Of a stretch of 12,772 nucleotides of DNA, positions 1 to 6,863 are shown piece after piece. How positions within the stretch are numbered: the stretch's first letter is position 1; the number at the start of each line of letters is the position of its first letter. The stretch lies in contig CAMNDO010000004.1 of assembly GCA_946535455.1 (NCBI GenBank), positions 1 through 12,772 on the forward strand. The letters run 5' to 3'. The stretch comes from an uncultured Caryophanales bacterium (GTDB taxonomy: Bacteria; Bacillota_I; Bacilli_A; RF39; UBA660). The notes beneath the pieces are model-generated. The model was given only the letters and a program-made list of their open reading frames with translations. It ran no database searches and was not told where the DNA came from. A program made the translations under genes and the position numbers.

Positions 1-1127
1 GTGAAGACATTCCCCCATCCTCCTGCAGCATCAAAGGCTTTTTGATAATTTTGAAAAAGTGTTTTTCCACCATAATCTTTATAAATCATAGATAGTGCTG
101 GCTGTGCTATTCCCTCTAATCCACCAGTTAGTGCATCTAATCCAACTCGAACTCCTACGCCATGATTTGCTCCCTTAAATATTCCACTAGCAATCTTATC
201 TCCAAGACCACCAATTTGATTGATTTTAGCTCCTACATAGAATTGTGTTCCTTCCCAAACTCCTGTTGCTACTCCATATTTTAATCCTTTTGCTATATTG
301 GCTCCATCTGCCCATGCATCTTCTGTTCCACGAGAAAATCCCATCACTCCTGCAGTGGTAGCTAAATTGGATGCTCCCATTGCCATCCCACCTGCACCAC
401 AGGTCAGTGCCGTTAATCCTACAATTCCTGCAGTATATCCAAGTCCAGATCCAATTCCACGACAGGCATCAAAAGCATAGGCGTTCTTTTTAATGCTTCT
501 TCCAATATCTGTTTGCTCATAAAAAGAATTAAACGCATTTTCCACATGTTTTTCAGAAACAAACGCTTTCGTTTCATTCCACATTCTTTCTGTGACATTA
601 TCCCCTGTGAACAAATCCCAAAGTCCTGTAAAAATAGTAGCTACTCCTGCTCCTCCTAGAACAATCAAATCCGCTCCTGTTTCTACGACTTCTAATCCAC
701 CTTCTAATAATCCTAATCCAAAGGCAGCTGCAGAAGCTCCTGCTCCTTTAAAAACGTTCCCCACTTCACGATCTGCCGAAATATAAGAAGCAATCGGTGT
801 TAAATCTAACGAATTATAGTCACTTCTTGTTAATGTATTTAAGAAAGCATCTATTTCTTTTTGATCTGCACTATATTCTAAAATGGCAATTTGTTTTTGA
901 CGAATAAATTGTATTAAAACTCCTACTGCATCTTCACATTGATTCACATAATTAGAAAAAGTATCACTCTGAAGATTTCCGATATATTCTGAAAAACCTT
1001 TTGCTGAAACAATCTGATTGGTCGCAGATTTTATACTAGACGCCAAAGAAGGAAATTGATCTTTAATACGATCAATTTCCATTACTGTTTGATTGACAAT
1101 GTCCCCGTTATAGCGGACCGTTGCCAT
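1..1127 (-). CDS. LXG-type T7SS effector, N-terminal part (runs off the window)
   Basis: This is the first 375 codons of a large protein; the C-terminus lies beyond the left edge. Residues 1-120 are predominantly helical with no signal peptide, as expected of the WXG100-like head of LXG substrates of type VIIb secretion. Residues about 122-172 and 222-262 are rich in Gly and Ala and hydrophobic, as in the middle region of many polymorphic toxins. The rest of the visible part stays Gly-rich. The ATG overlaps the stop of the DUF4176 gene by one base (TAATG), and the nearest purine-rich stretch (GGAG) is about 11 nt away, so translation is probably coupled. The family call rests mainly on context: a small helical protein, then DUF4176, then a long effector is the order of known LXG export modules. 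The toxic activity cannot be stated because the C-terminal domain is not visible. A non-toxic surface protein exported by the same route is the alternative. Confidence 0.65.
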   Translation of the reverse strand, partial: MATVRYNGDIVNQTVMEIDRIKDQFPSLASSIKSATNQIVSAKGFSEYIGNLQSDTFSNYVNQCEDAVGVLIQFIRQKQIAILEYSADQKEIDAFLNTLTRSDYNSLDLTPIASYISADREVGNVFKGAGASAAAFGLGLLEGGLEVVETGADLIVLGGAGVATIFTGLWDLFTGDNVTERMWNETKAFVSEKHVENAFNSFYEQTDIGRSIKKNAYAFDACRGIGSGLGYTAGIVGLTALTCGAGGMAMGASNLATTAGVMGFSRGTEDAWADGANIAKGLKYGVATGVWEGTQFYVGAKINQIGGLGDKIASGIFKGANHGVGVRVGLDALTGGLEGIAQPALSMIYKDYGGKTLFQNYQKAFDAAGGWGNVF

Positions 1128-1396
1128 TATTTTATTTTCTCCATTTCTTTTTCTAACGTAGAAAGAAATTTAGTTCCCTCTTCATCGCTAAATCCTGTAT
1201 ATATAATTTTCTCTATTTTATCTCGATTAAATAATAGATTTTTATCAGCACCAATGACACCTATTGGATAGGCACATCCTAAGTAATCCCATACTTTATC
1301 GCTACCTTCTTCCACAGGGGCATAACCAATAATGACAACATATCGCTCTGCTTCTTCTAATAAAACAACACTTCCAATGGGTAATAGATGTCTCAT
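1127..1396 (-). CDS. DUF4176 protein, Lap2-like LXG targeting factor
   Basis: An 89-residue cytoplasmic protein with no signal peptide or membrane segment. It has the DUF4176 pattern: LPIGSVV near the N-terminus (residues 5-11), a VVIIGY strand, a DYLGCAYPIG block around residues 37-46, a FNRDKIEKI block, and a Glu/Lys-rich C-terminal helix. DUF4176 proteins are encoded beside LXG toxins in Firmicutes. For several toxins they have been shown to act as a targeting factor (Lap2) that binds the LXG effector and is needed for its export by T7SSb. The start ATG follows AGGAGTG at good distance, and the stop overlaps the next ATG. That this protein serves the downstream effector is inferred from position. 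Confidence 0.82.
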   Translation of the reverse strand: MRHLLPIGSVVLLEEAERYVVIIGYAPVEEGSDKVWDYLGCAYPIGVIGADKNLLFNRDKIEKIIYTGFSDEEGTKFLSTLEKEMEKIK

Positions 1397-1410
1397 AATT
1401 TCACTCCTAT

Positions 1411-1785
1411 TTATCTTCTTCTGCTATTTTGGATTGCTATTTGATCTTGTGTTTGTGCATCATAATTCATTTGATTTTGAATGTCATTATAAGCATTAAT
1501 AGCTGCTTCTCGAATCTGTGAAGTCATACTCATAATTCCTTCTTGTACACTGACAATATCCGTACAATACTCTTCTACACTCCCTACTATAGTTGCATCA
1601 TCAACTGACAAAGTATTCACATCTAACCGTGTAGAAGTTTCTAATATATTATTCGAAAGTTTTGATATCTGACTTGCTTCCTGATCTACCGCATCACATC
1701 CATTTAAAATGGAATTTAAATCAATTAGACTACTGGCAGACTGAGCAGATATGAAAACCCCTTGATATGGATTTAGTATTTGCAT
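1411..1785 (-). CDS. WXG100/Lap1-like small helical T7SS partner
   Basis: A 124-residue, almost entirely alpha-helical protein without Trp, Cys or signal peptide, ending in a basic triplet (RRR). Size, helical character and position as first gene of the module match the WXG100-like Lap1 (DUF3130/TIGR04197-type) partners that pair with LXG toxins for export. No classical WXG turn and no clear FxxxD tail are visible, so the family call is by context and fold type. I chose ATG at 1785 because the purine-rich GAGAG lies 8 nt upstream. An in-frame GTG three codons earlier (1794) is too close to it. It lies 14 nt upstream of the DUF4176 gene and is transcribed from the extended -10 promoter at 1809-1817. 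Confidence 0.6.
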   Translation of the reverse strand: MQILNPYQGVFISAQSASSLIDLNSILNGCDAVDQEASQISKLSNNILETSTRLDVNTLSVDDATIVGSVEEYCTDIVSVQEGIMSMTSQIREAAINAYNDIQNQMNYDAQTQDQIAIQNSRRR

Positions 1786-1808
1786 AGGCACCACTCTCTA
1801 TTATCTTT

Positions 1809-1817
1809 ATTATATCA
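1809..1817 (-). promoter_or_regulatory. Extended -10 promoter of the LXG module
   Basis: On the minus strand the sequence reads TGATATAAT, a perfect -10 (TATAAT, 1809-1814) with an upstream TG. No good -35 hexamer is present at 16-18 nt, as is usual for extended -10 promoters. It lies about 24 nt upstream of the first ATG. A 5-5-5 inverted repeat at 1836-1850 covers the -35 region. Confidence 0.65.
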
Positions 1818-1882
1818 TAGAACGAAAAAAATAAAATGAGAAATACTCATCTTTTACACATACTTTTTTCTTTTTTGCATCC

Positions 1883-1911
1883 TTGTATTCAAACTAGGAA
1901 TTTGTTATAAT
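1883..1911 (+). promoter_or_regulatory. Promoter of lemA-like gene and pta
   Basis: The -35 is TTGTAT (1883-1888), followed by a 17-nt spacer and a perfect TATAAT (1906-1911). A TG one base before the -10 adds an extended -10. The expected transcription start is near 1918, giving a leader of about 17 nt with GGAGGG at 1923-1928. Confidence 0.8.
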
Positions 1912-1934
1912 TTAAATTGTATGGAGGGATGATT

Positions 1935-2465
1935 ATGGTAGAAATAATTTTAACCATTATCGTGATAGTAGCGTTTATTCTATTTATTTTTGTAATTTTT
2001 GATCATAAATTCCAATTAGATATGATTAAAATTGATAAAGCTGAAGAAGATATTTCTATGTATTTACAAAGAAAAATGGGATTATTAGATCGTACAAGAC
2101 CCATTGTAAAAAAAGAATTAAAAAAAGAGGATTTCCTTCACCAATTAGATGAAAATTTTGAAGAAAAAAGTAATTTTGAAATACATGATGATTTAAAAAA
2201 GTACTATAATGAATTATTTAAACTAGTAGATGAAAATGAAAAGTTATTAAAAAGTGAAGCTTTTGTATCTATCTTAGATGATTTAAATAATAATGAAGAA
2301 GACATTGTAGGAACGATTAAGTTTTATAACGATACAGTTGTAGAATTCAATCACTTATTAGTATCTTTTCCTTCTAGAGTAGTAGCTTGGGTAAAAAGAT
2401 ATCGTAAAAAAGCATTTTATAATAATGAAAAAAGAGAAATTTTTGAAATTTTAAATCAGAAATAA
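1935..2465 (+). CDS. LemA family membrane protein
   Basis: A 176-residue protein with one N-terminal membrane segment (about residues 2-22, Ile/Val/Phe-rich) and then a long helical domain, which in LemA proteins is a four-helix bundle. The LemA signature is visible near the C-terminus: YNDTVVEFNHLLVSFPSRVV (YN..V..FN.....FPS). The middle (residues 45-130) is highly charged and less LemA-like, so this is a divergent member. LemA function is poorly known. I start at ATG 1935, 6 nt after GGAGGG; an in-frame TTG at 1917 would fall at the transcription start, and ATG 1929 is too close to the ribosome site. The gene is co-transcribed with pta 12 nt downstream; no functional link between them is evident. 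Confidence 0.75.
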   Translation: MVEIILTIIVIVAFILFIFVIFDHKFQLDMIKIDKAEEDISMYLQRKMGLLDRTRPIVKKELKKEDFLHQLDENFEEKSNFEIHDDLKKYYNELFKLVDENEKLLKSEAFVSILDDLNNNEEDIVGTIKFYNDTVVEFNHLLVSFPSRVVAWVKRYRKKAFYNNEKREIFEILNQK

Positions 2466-2477
2466 AGGGTGATCTTT

Positions 2478-3467
2478 ATGAATTTTATGGATCAAATTGA
2501 AGCAAGAGCAAAATCAAATCGAAAAAGAATTGTATTACCAGAGACTATGGATTCTAGGGTATTAGAAGCTGCGGAAATTCTTTCTCAGGAAGAAATTTGT
2601 GATGTTATTTTAATTGGAAAAAAAGAAGAAATGGAACAAGATTATGATCTTTCAAAAGTAACAATCATTAATCCAATGACTTCTTCCATTACCGATACAT
2701 TAACTCAAGGATTATATGATCTTCGTAAATCGAAAGGACTTTCGTTAGAAGAATCAAAAGACTTATTATTAACCAATTACATGTATTATGCTTGTATGCT
2801 TGTGAAAGTAGGATTAGCAGATGGTGTAGTATCAGGGGCATGTCACTCTACTTCTGAAACATTAAGACCTGCTTTACAAATTATTAAAACTAAGGAAACG
2901 GTTCCTTTTGTATCCGCTTTCTTTTGTATGGATGTTCCAAACTGTTCTTATGGATTAAATGGATTATTTCTTTTCTCAGATAGTGGATTAATTCAAAATC
3001 CTACGAGTGAAGAACTTTCTATTATAGCAGAGTGCAGTGCAAGTAGTTTTCAACAATTAACAAGAGAAAAACCAGTAGTTGCTTTCTTATCTCATTCTAC
3101 GTTAGGAAGTGCTAGTCACACGGATGTAGACAAGGTAAAGAATGCAGTTTCCATCATAAAATCAAAAAATCCTCCTTATCTTGTCGATGGAGAATTTCAA
3201 TTAGATGCTGCGATTGTACCAGAAGTAGCCGTATCAAAAGCACCAAACAATCCTGTTGCAGGAAAAGCGAATGTCTTGATTTTCCCAGATTTAGATGCAG
3301 GAAACATTGGATATAAGTTAGTGGAACGCCTTGCAAAAGCAAAAGCATATGGACCCATTACACAAGGAATGGCTGCTCCTATTAATGATTTATCAAGAGG
3401 ATGTAGTGTTTCGGATATTGTCGGTGTTGCGGCAATTACTTGTGTACAAGCACAAAACAATCAATAA
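2478..3467 (+). CDS. pta: Phosphate acetyltransferase
   Basis: A 329-residue soluble enzyme that interconverts acetyl-CoA plus phosphate with acetyl phosphate plus CoA. Together with acetate kinase (not in this window) it yields ATP during fermentation. The length is that of the short, single-domain Pta of Firmicutes. Family blocks are plain: IVLPETMDSRVLEAA at the N-terminus, GLADGVVSGACHSTSETLRP, FLSHSTLGSASH, DGEFQLDAAIVPEVA, and the C-terminal VLIFPDLDAGNIGYKL plus YGPITQGMAAPINDLSRG. The start ATG 2478 follows AAAGGGTG at about 6 nt; an upstream in-frame GTG at 2469 lies inside that site. It sits 12 nt after the LemA-like gene, and its stop is within the terminator stem flank. Confidence 0.95.
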   Translation: MNFMDQIEARAKSNRKRIVLPETMDSRVLEAAEILSQEEICDVILIGKKEEMEQDYDLSKVTIINPMTSSITDTLTQGLYDLRKSKGLSLEESKDLLLTNYMYYACMLVKVGLADGVVSGACHSTSETLRPALQIIKTKETVPFVSAFFCMDVPNCSYGLNGLFLFSDSGLIQNPTSEELSIIAECSASSFQQLTREKPVVAFLSHSTLGSASHTDVDKVKNAVSIIKSKNPPYLVDGEFQLDAAIVPEVAVSKAPNNPVAGKANVLIFPDLDAGNIGYKLVERLAKAKAYGPITQGMAAPINDLSRGCSVSDIVGVAAITCVQAQNNQ

Positions 3468-3490
3468 AAAACCACATATGTGGTTTTTTT
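3466..3490. terminator. Bidirectional terminator between pta and ung
   Basis: A perfect palindrome CCACATATGTGG (3472-3483) is flanked by an A-run on the left and a T-run on the right. It can therefore end the pta transcript on the plus strand and the long ung operon on the minus strand. Both stop codons lie in or beside its flanks. Confidence 0.88.
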
Positions 3491-4151
3491 ATTCAATACT
3501 CCAATCTATTTCATGCATACCATTTTTCTTTAAAAAATTATTGGTTTTTGAAAATGGTTTACTTCCAAAGAAACCATTTCTTGCAGAAAATGGTGAGGGA
3601 TGAGCCGATTCAATCACAAGGTGTTTTGGATTCGTAATCAAATCTTTCTTTGCTCTTGCATAACTTCCCCATAAGATAAATACCATTGGAGTTTCTTTTT
3701 GATTTAATTTTTCAATGACATGGTTGGTAAAAGTTTCCCAACCTTTTTCTTTGTGAGAAGTTGGTTTATGTTCCTCTACTGTTAATACAGCATTTAATAA
3801 TAATACCCCTTGTTTTGCCCATTTTTTTAATGAGTTATGTTCGGGAAAAGGGATTTTTAAATCACTTTCCAACTCTTTAAAGATATTTTTTAAAGAAGGA
3901 GGTTTTAATACTTCATCTTTCACGGAAAAAGACAATCCTTCTGCTTGATTCGGACCATGATAGGGATCTTGTCCTAATATTAATACTTTTACATTCGAAT
4001 AATCCGTATAACGAAATGCATTGAATACTTCATTTTGTTTTGGATATATGGTTTTTGTTTGATACTCTTTTTTAATAAAGTTTAAAAGTTCTTGAAAATA
4101 CTCTTTCTGAAACTCTTCATTTAAGATAGAATCCCATTCATTTCCAATCAT
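3489..4151 (-). CDS. ung: Uracil-DNA glycosylase, family 1
   Basis: A 220-residue enzyme that removes uracil from DNA, the first step of base-excision repair. The length is normal for family 1. The water-activating motif GQDPYH is present with catalytic Asp62. LLLNAVLTVEEHKPTSHKEK matches the family middle block, and the DNA-intercalating loop HPSPFSARNGFFGSKPF carries His184. The initiator ATG follows AGGTG, which overlaps the TAG stop of rlmH; the gap is 8 nt. It is the last gene of the minus-strand operon and ends at the shared terminator with pta. Confidence 0.96.
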   Translation of the reverse strand: MIGNEWDSILNEEFQKEYFQELLNFIKKEYQTKTIYPKQNEVFNAFRYTDYSNVKVLILGQDPYHGPNQAEGLSFSVKDEVLKPPSLKNIFKELESDLKIPFPEHNSLKKWAKQGVLLLNAVLTVEEHKPTSHKEKGWETFTNHVIEKLNQKETPMVFILWGSYARAKKDLITNPKHLVIESAHPSPFSARNGFFGSKPFSKTNNFLKKNGMHEIDWSIE

Positions 4152-4159
4152 AAAATCAC

Positions 4160-4615
4160 CTACTTATGATAACTTTCATTATGATTTATTTTAAATGTTC
4201 TATAAATTTGTTCTAATAAAAGAACTCTAAATAATTGATGAGGAAATGTCATGTTCGAAAAAGATAGATGGAAATTCGATCTTTCTTTGATAGAATCCTC
4301 TAATCCATAACTTCCTCCAATTACAAAAGTAATATTACTATTTTCTATCATTATATCATTCATCTTAGAAGCAAATTCTAAAGAAGATAGCATTTTTCCT
4401 TCTATTGCTAGAGTTATAACATACTCTTTTTCTTTGATTTGTTTTAAAATTTTATCTGCTTCTAGTTTCTTTGCTTTCTCTTCTTCTACAATACCCTCTT
4501 CTTTTACTTCTATGATTTCTATATTGCTATACTTTTGAATTCTTTTTTGATACTCTTCTATAGCATCTTTTAAATATTGTTCTTTGATACTTCCTACTGT
4601 AATAATTTTAATCAT
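4160..4615 (-). CDS. rlmH: 23S rRNA (pseudouridine1915-N3)-methyltransferase RlmH
   Basis: A 151-residue SPOUT-class methyltransferase (usual length about 156-159) that uses S-adenosylmethionine to methylate pseudouridine 1915 in helix 69 of 23S rRNA. The knotted SAM site is visible as FVIGGSYGLEDSIKER, followed by LSFSNMTFPHQLFRVLLLEQ. The C-terminus keeps the conserved YHK ending. It follows walJ with a 1-nt gap, and its ribosome site (GAGGT) lies inside the last codons of walJ. This walJ-rlmH proximity is typical of Firmicutes. The stop is TAG, one of two in the window. Confidence 0.95.
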   Translation of the reverse strand: MIKIITVGSIKEQYLKDAIEEYQKRIQKYSNIEIIEVKEEGIVEEEKAKKLEADKILKQIKEKEYVITLAIEGKMLSSLEFASKMNDIMIENSNITFVIGGSYGLEDSIKERSNFHLSFSNMTFPHQLFRVLLLEQIYRTFKINHNESYHK

Positions 4616-4616
4616 T

Positions 4617-5372
4617 TTATACCTCTATCATAGGACTTTCTTCATATTGTTTTGCGATGAATACTTCTCTTCCTATATTTAGTCCTTGTTCTTCTATCGC
4701 TTCTAGTACTTTTTCTTCTGTATTATTTTTTTCACTTAGATGAGCTAATACAATGTATTTTGTATTATCTCTTACTAGATTTTTTAAATATTTCGCAGTG
4801 GTTTTATTCGATAAATGTCCAGTATCACTAATGACTCTTTCCTTTAAGAATCTTGGATAAGGACCATCCATTAACATTACTTCATCATGATTGCTTTCTA
4901 TGATATATGCGTCTTTTCCAATCATTTTTTCTAAGTATTTACGATTAATATAACCGGTATCTGTAACATATACTAAACTCTTACTCTCATGTTCTATAAT
5001 GAATCCTACAGAATAAGGAGCATCATGAGAAGTATGAATCAGTTCGATATTTACATCGTTGATTGTGAAAGAATCCTCTACAAATTCGCATCTTGGGTAT
5101 GGGATATATTCCTTTAATCCATCATACATAGCTTCTGGAATATATACTTTTAAATGGGTATATTTTAGTAATGATGCGACTCCTTTTATGTGATCATTGT
5201 GATTATGGGTAATTAGAATTCCATCAAATTGATCAAAAGAAAGGGAATTTTCCTCTAAACTTCTTTTTAAAGTTAAGTAGGAAATTCCCATATCAATGAT
5301 TAAGTTTGTATTCCCACATAATACAATGGCACAATTTCCTTTTGAGCCGCTCGCAATGGTTTTTACTTTCAT
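4617..5372 (-). CDS. walJ: WalJ/YycJ-type metallo-beta-lactamase-fold hydrolase
   Basis: A 251-residue soluble MBL-fold protein. The metal-binding motif THNHNDHIKG is present (HxHxDH), with the later ASGSKGN N-terminal strand, DTGY and ESNHD blocks, and a final AHLSEKNN His. This is the WalJ/YycJ group, recalled as a DNA-exonuclease-like enzyme linked to cell wall and DNA metabolism through the wal operon. The usual neighbours walR, walK, yycH and yycI are not upstream here; a M23 hydrolase gene is, with a 1-nt gap. No recognisable Shine-Dalgarno sequence precedes the ATG, so it is probably translated by coupling with the upstream gene. Confidence 0.92.
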   Translation of the reverse strand: MKVKTIASGSKGNCAIVLCGNTNLIIDMGISYLTLKRSLEENSLSFDQFDGILITHNHNDHIKGVASLLKYTHLKVYIPEAMYDGLKEYIPYPRCEFVEDSFTINDVNIELIHTSHDAPYSVGFIIEHESKSLVYVTDTGYINRKYLEKMIGKDAYIIESNHDEVMLMDGPYPRFLKERVISDTGHLSNKTTAKYLKNLVRDNTKYIVLAHLSEKNNTEEKVLEAIEEQGLNIGREVFIAKQYEESPMIEV

Positions 5373-5373
5373 T

Positions 5374-6861
5374 TTAGTAGAAGCTCATAGCGTTTAGAGC
5401 TCTTCCTCCTCGATAAGGGAATCCTTGCCACATTGCGAAGTGTAAGTGCACTCCTGTAGCTGCTCCTGTTCTACCCATTCCACCGATGACTTGTCCTTTT
5501 TCTACATAGTCTCCTACGCTAACATATCGACATCCTACACAAAGATGCGCATACATTGTGTAGTACCCATTATGATGATCGATAGTAATATATTGACCAT
5601 TATCATACTTAGATCCAGATTCTACTACAGTTCCTGATTGTGCTGCGAAAATATTTGATCCATATCCACATCCTGCAATATCGGTTCCATCGTGTAAAAC
5701 TCCCCAACGCCATCCAAATGGTGATGAGACAGTGGAACAAGATGCTGGCCATCCCCATTGTCCTCTAGTTGCGACAACACTTCCATAACCTCCACCATAA
5801 TAGCTGGATTGTTTTCCACCTTTTACAATAATTTCTGTCACAGGTTCTTTTAAAATTTCTGTATTCATTCCAACGGTGTTGATTGTTTCTCCATTCACTT
5901 TTTGCACTTTTTGTGTTACGCGGTTTTCTCCTTTAATTCCTGCTTGAACGACTTCTTGGTATCCTACCAATTGATTATTGTCATATCTTGTTTCAGTTGT
6001 ATAATTTTTTTCTTCACGAAGAACCACGTAATCTTCCTCTACTACATTAAACTGTGGTTTTAAAATTCCTAATGTTACGACTTGTCCTGGTGATAACAAA
6101 CTATTTTCATCATGTAAATCTGGATTGGCAATTAAGAATTCTTCGATTGAGATTCGGTTATTAAACGCTACATCCGCAATCGTATCTCCATCTTTGATTA
6201 CATAAGTGGCTTGTGCTTCTGTTGTCCCAAACAAAAGATATTTGCTTAATTCTTCTTCTGTTTGATAGATCTTTTTATTCACAGGTATTTTGGTTTTCTT
6301 AATGGTTATTTTATTTTGAATATAAATATCTTCAATAATTTTACCAGTATCCACAATTTCTTTTTGTGTATCGTTGGCATAATTTTCATAATCTTCTTCT
6401 TTAATAAAGGATTTTACTGTCTTTTCCACAGAATGCTCAAAAACAGTTCGGTCTAACACATAGACAGTTTGAACTTTTCCTTTTATCACTTTATCATTAC
6501 TATCTTTTGTGTCTAATCCTCTAATTTTAATAATATATCCATCAATTGTAAAAGGAGATTTATCTTTCACTTGATCATAAATTTCTTTATTGGTTTTTAA
6601 ATCTGCTTCATAAGTGATTTCTTTTTCAATGTCTAAGTCTGTTGGTACATAGACTTTATCAACATTATACTTTTTCTTAATTTCTTCTTGTTTTTTATCA
6701 ATATAATTTTCAAAAGATTCTTTATCCTCAATTAATCCTAATGATTTTCCTTGTAAATATACACGATAAACTTCTTCTGGTGTTGCAGAAAAATTCTTGT
6801 ATCCTGTTGTTAGAAAAAGAATACCTATGAAGAGAAAAAGACTAAAAATTCTCTTTTTCAT
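5374..6861 (-). CDS. Secreted LysM-G5-M23 peptidoglycan endopeptidase
   Basis: A 495-residue exported protein. Residues 1-20 form a signal peptide or anchor (KKR, then a Leu/Phe-rich core; no lipobox Cys). Residues about 25-215 form a Lys/Glu-rich extracytoplasmic region I cannot assign. LysM is at about 219-265 (TYVIKDGDTIADVA to SPGQVVTL), G5 at about 272-347, and a Gly/Tyr linker precedes the M23 domain from about 375. The zinc and catalytic residues are in place: His390 and Asp394 (HDGTD), His439 (YAHL), and His472/His474 (HLHF). It should cleave peptide crosslinks in the wall. Four Cys in the M23 domain (375, 398, 441, 444) are unusual for a secreted low-GC protein. It follows dnaB with a 2-nt gap; its AGGAGG site lies in the dnaB tail codons. 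It occupies the place of walRK. Confidence 0.92.
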   Translation of the reverse strand: MKKRIFSLFLFIGILFLTTGYKNFSATPEEVYRVYLQGKSLGLIEDKESFENYIDKKQEEIKKKYNVDKVYVPTDLDIEKEITYEADLKTNKEIYDQVKDKSPFTIDGYIIKIRGLDTKDSNDKVIKGKVQTVYVLDRTVFEHSVEKTVKSFIKEEDYENYANDTQKEIVDTGKIIEDIYIQNKITIKKTKIPVNKKIYQTEEELSKYLLFGTTEAQATYVIKDGDTIADVAFNNRISIEEFLIANPDLHDENSLLSPGQVVTLGILKPQFNVVEEDYVVLREEKNYTTETRYDNNQLVGYQEVVQAGIKGENRVTQKVQKVNGETINTVGMNTEILKEPVTEIIVKGGKQSSYYGGGYGSVVATRGQWGWPASCSTVSSPFGWRWGVLHDGTDIAGCGYGSNIFAAQSGTVVESGSKYDNGQYITIDHHNGYYTMYAHLCVGCRYVSVGDYVEKGQVIGGMGRTGAATGVHLHFAMWQGFPYRGGRALNAMSFY

Positions 6862-6863
6862 GA

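Noticed and set aside
298..786. Two Pro/Ser/Ala-rich open frames on the plus strand
   Set aside because: They are antisense shadows of the Gly/Ala-rich effector on the minus strand and have no ribosome sites.
1917..1934. TTG start giving a longer LemA-like protein
   Set aside because: The TTG falls at the predicted transcription start; ATG 1935 is well placed behind GGAGGG.
3331..3637. Plus-strand frames spanning the pta end and ung end
   Set aside because: They cross a strong bidirectional terminator and overlap two well-supported genes.
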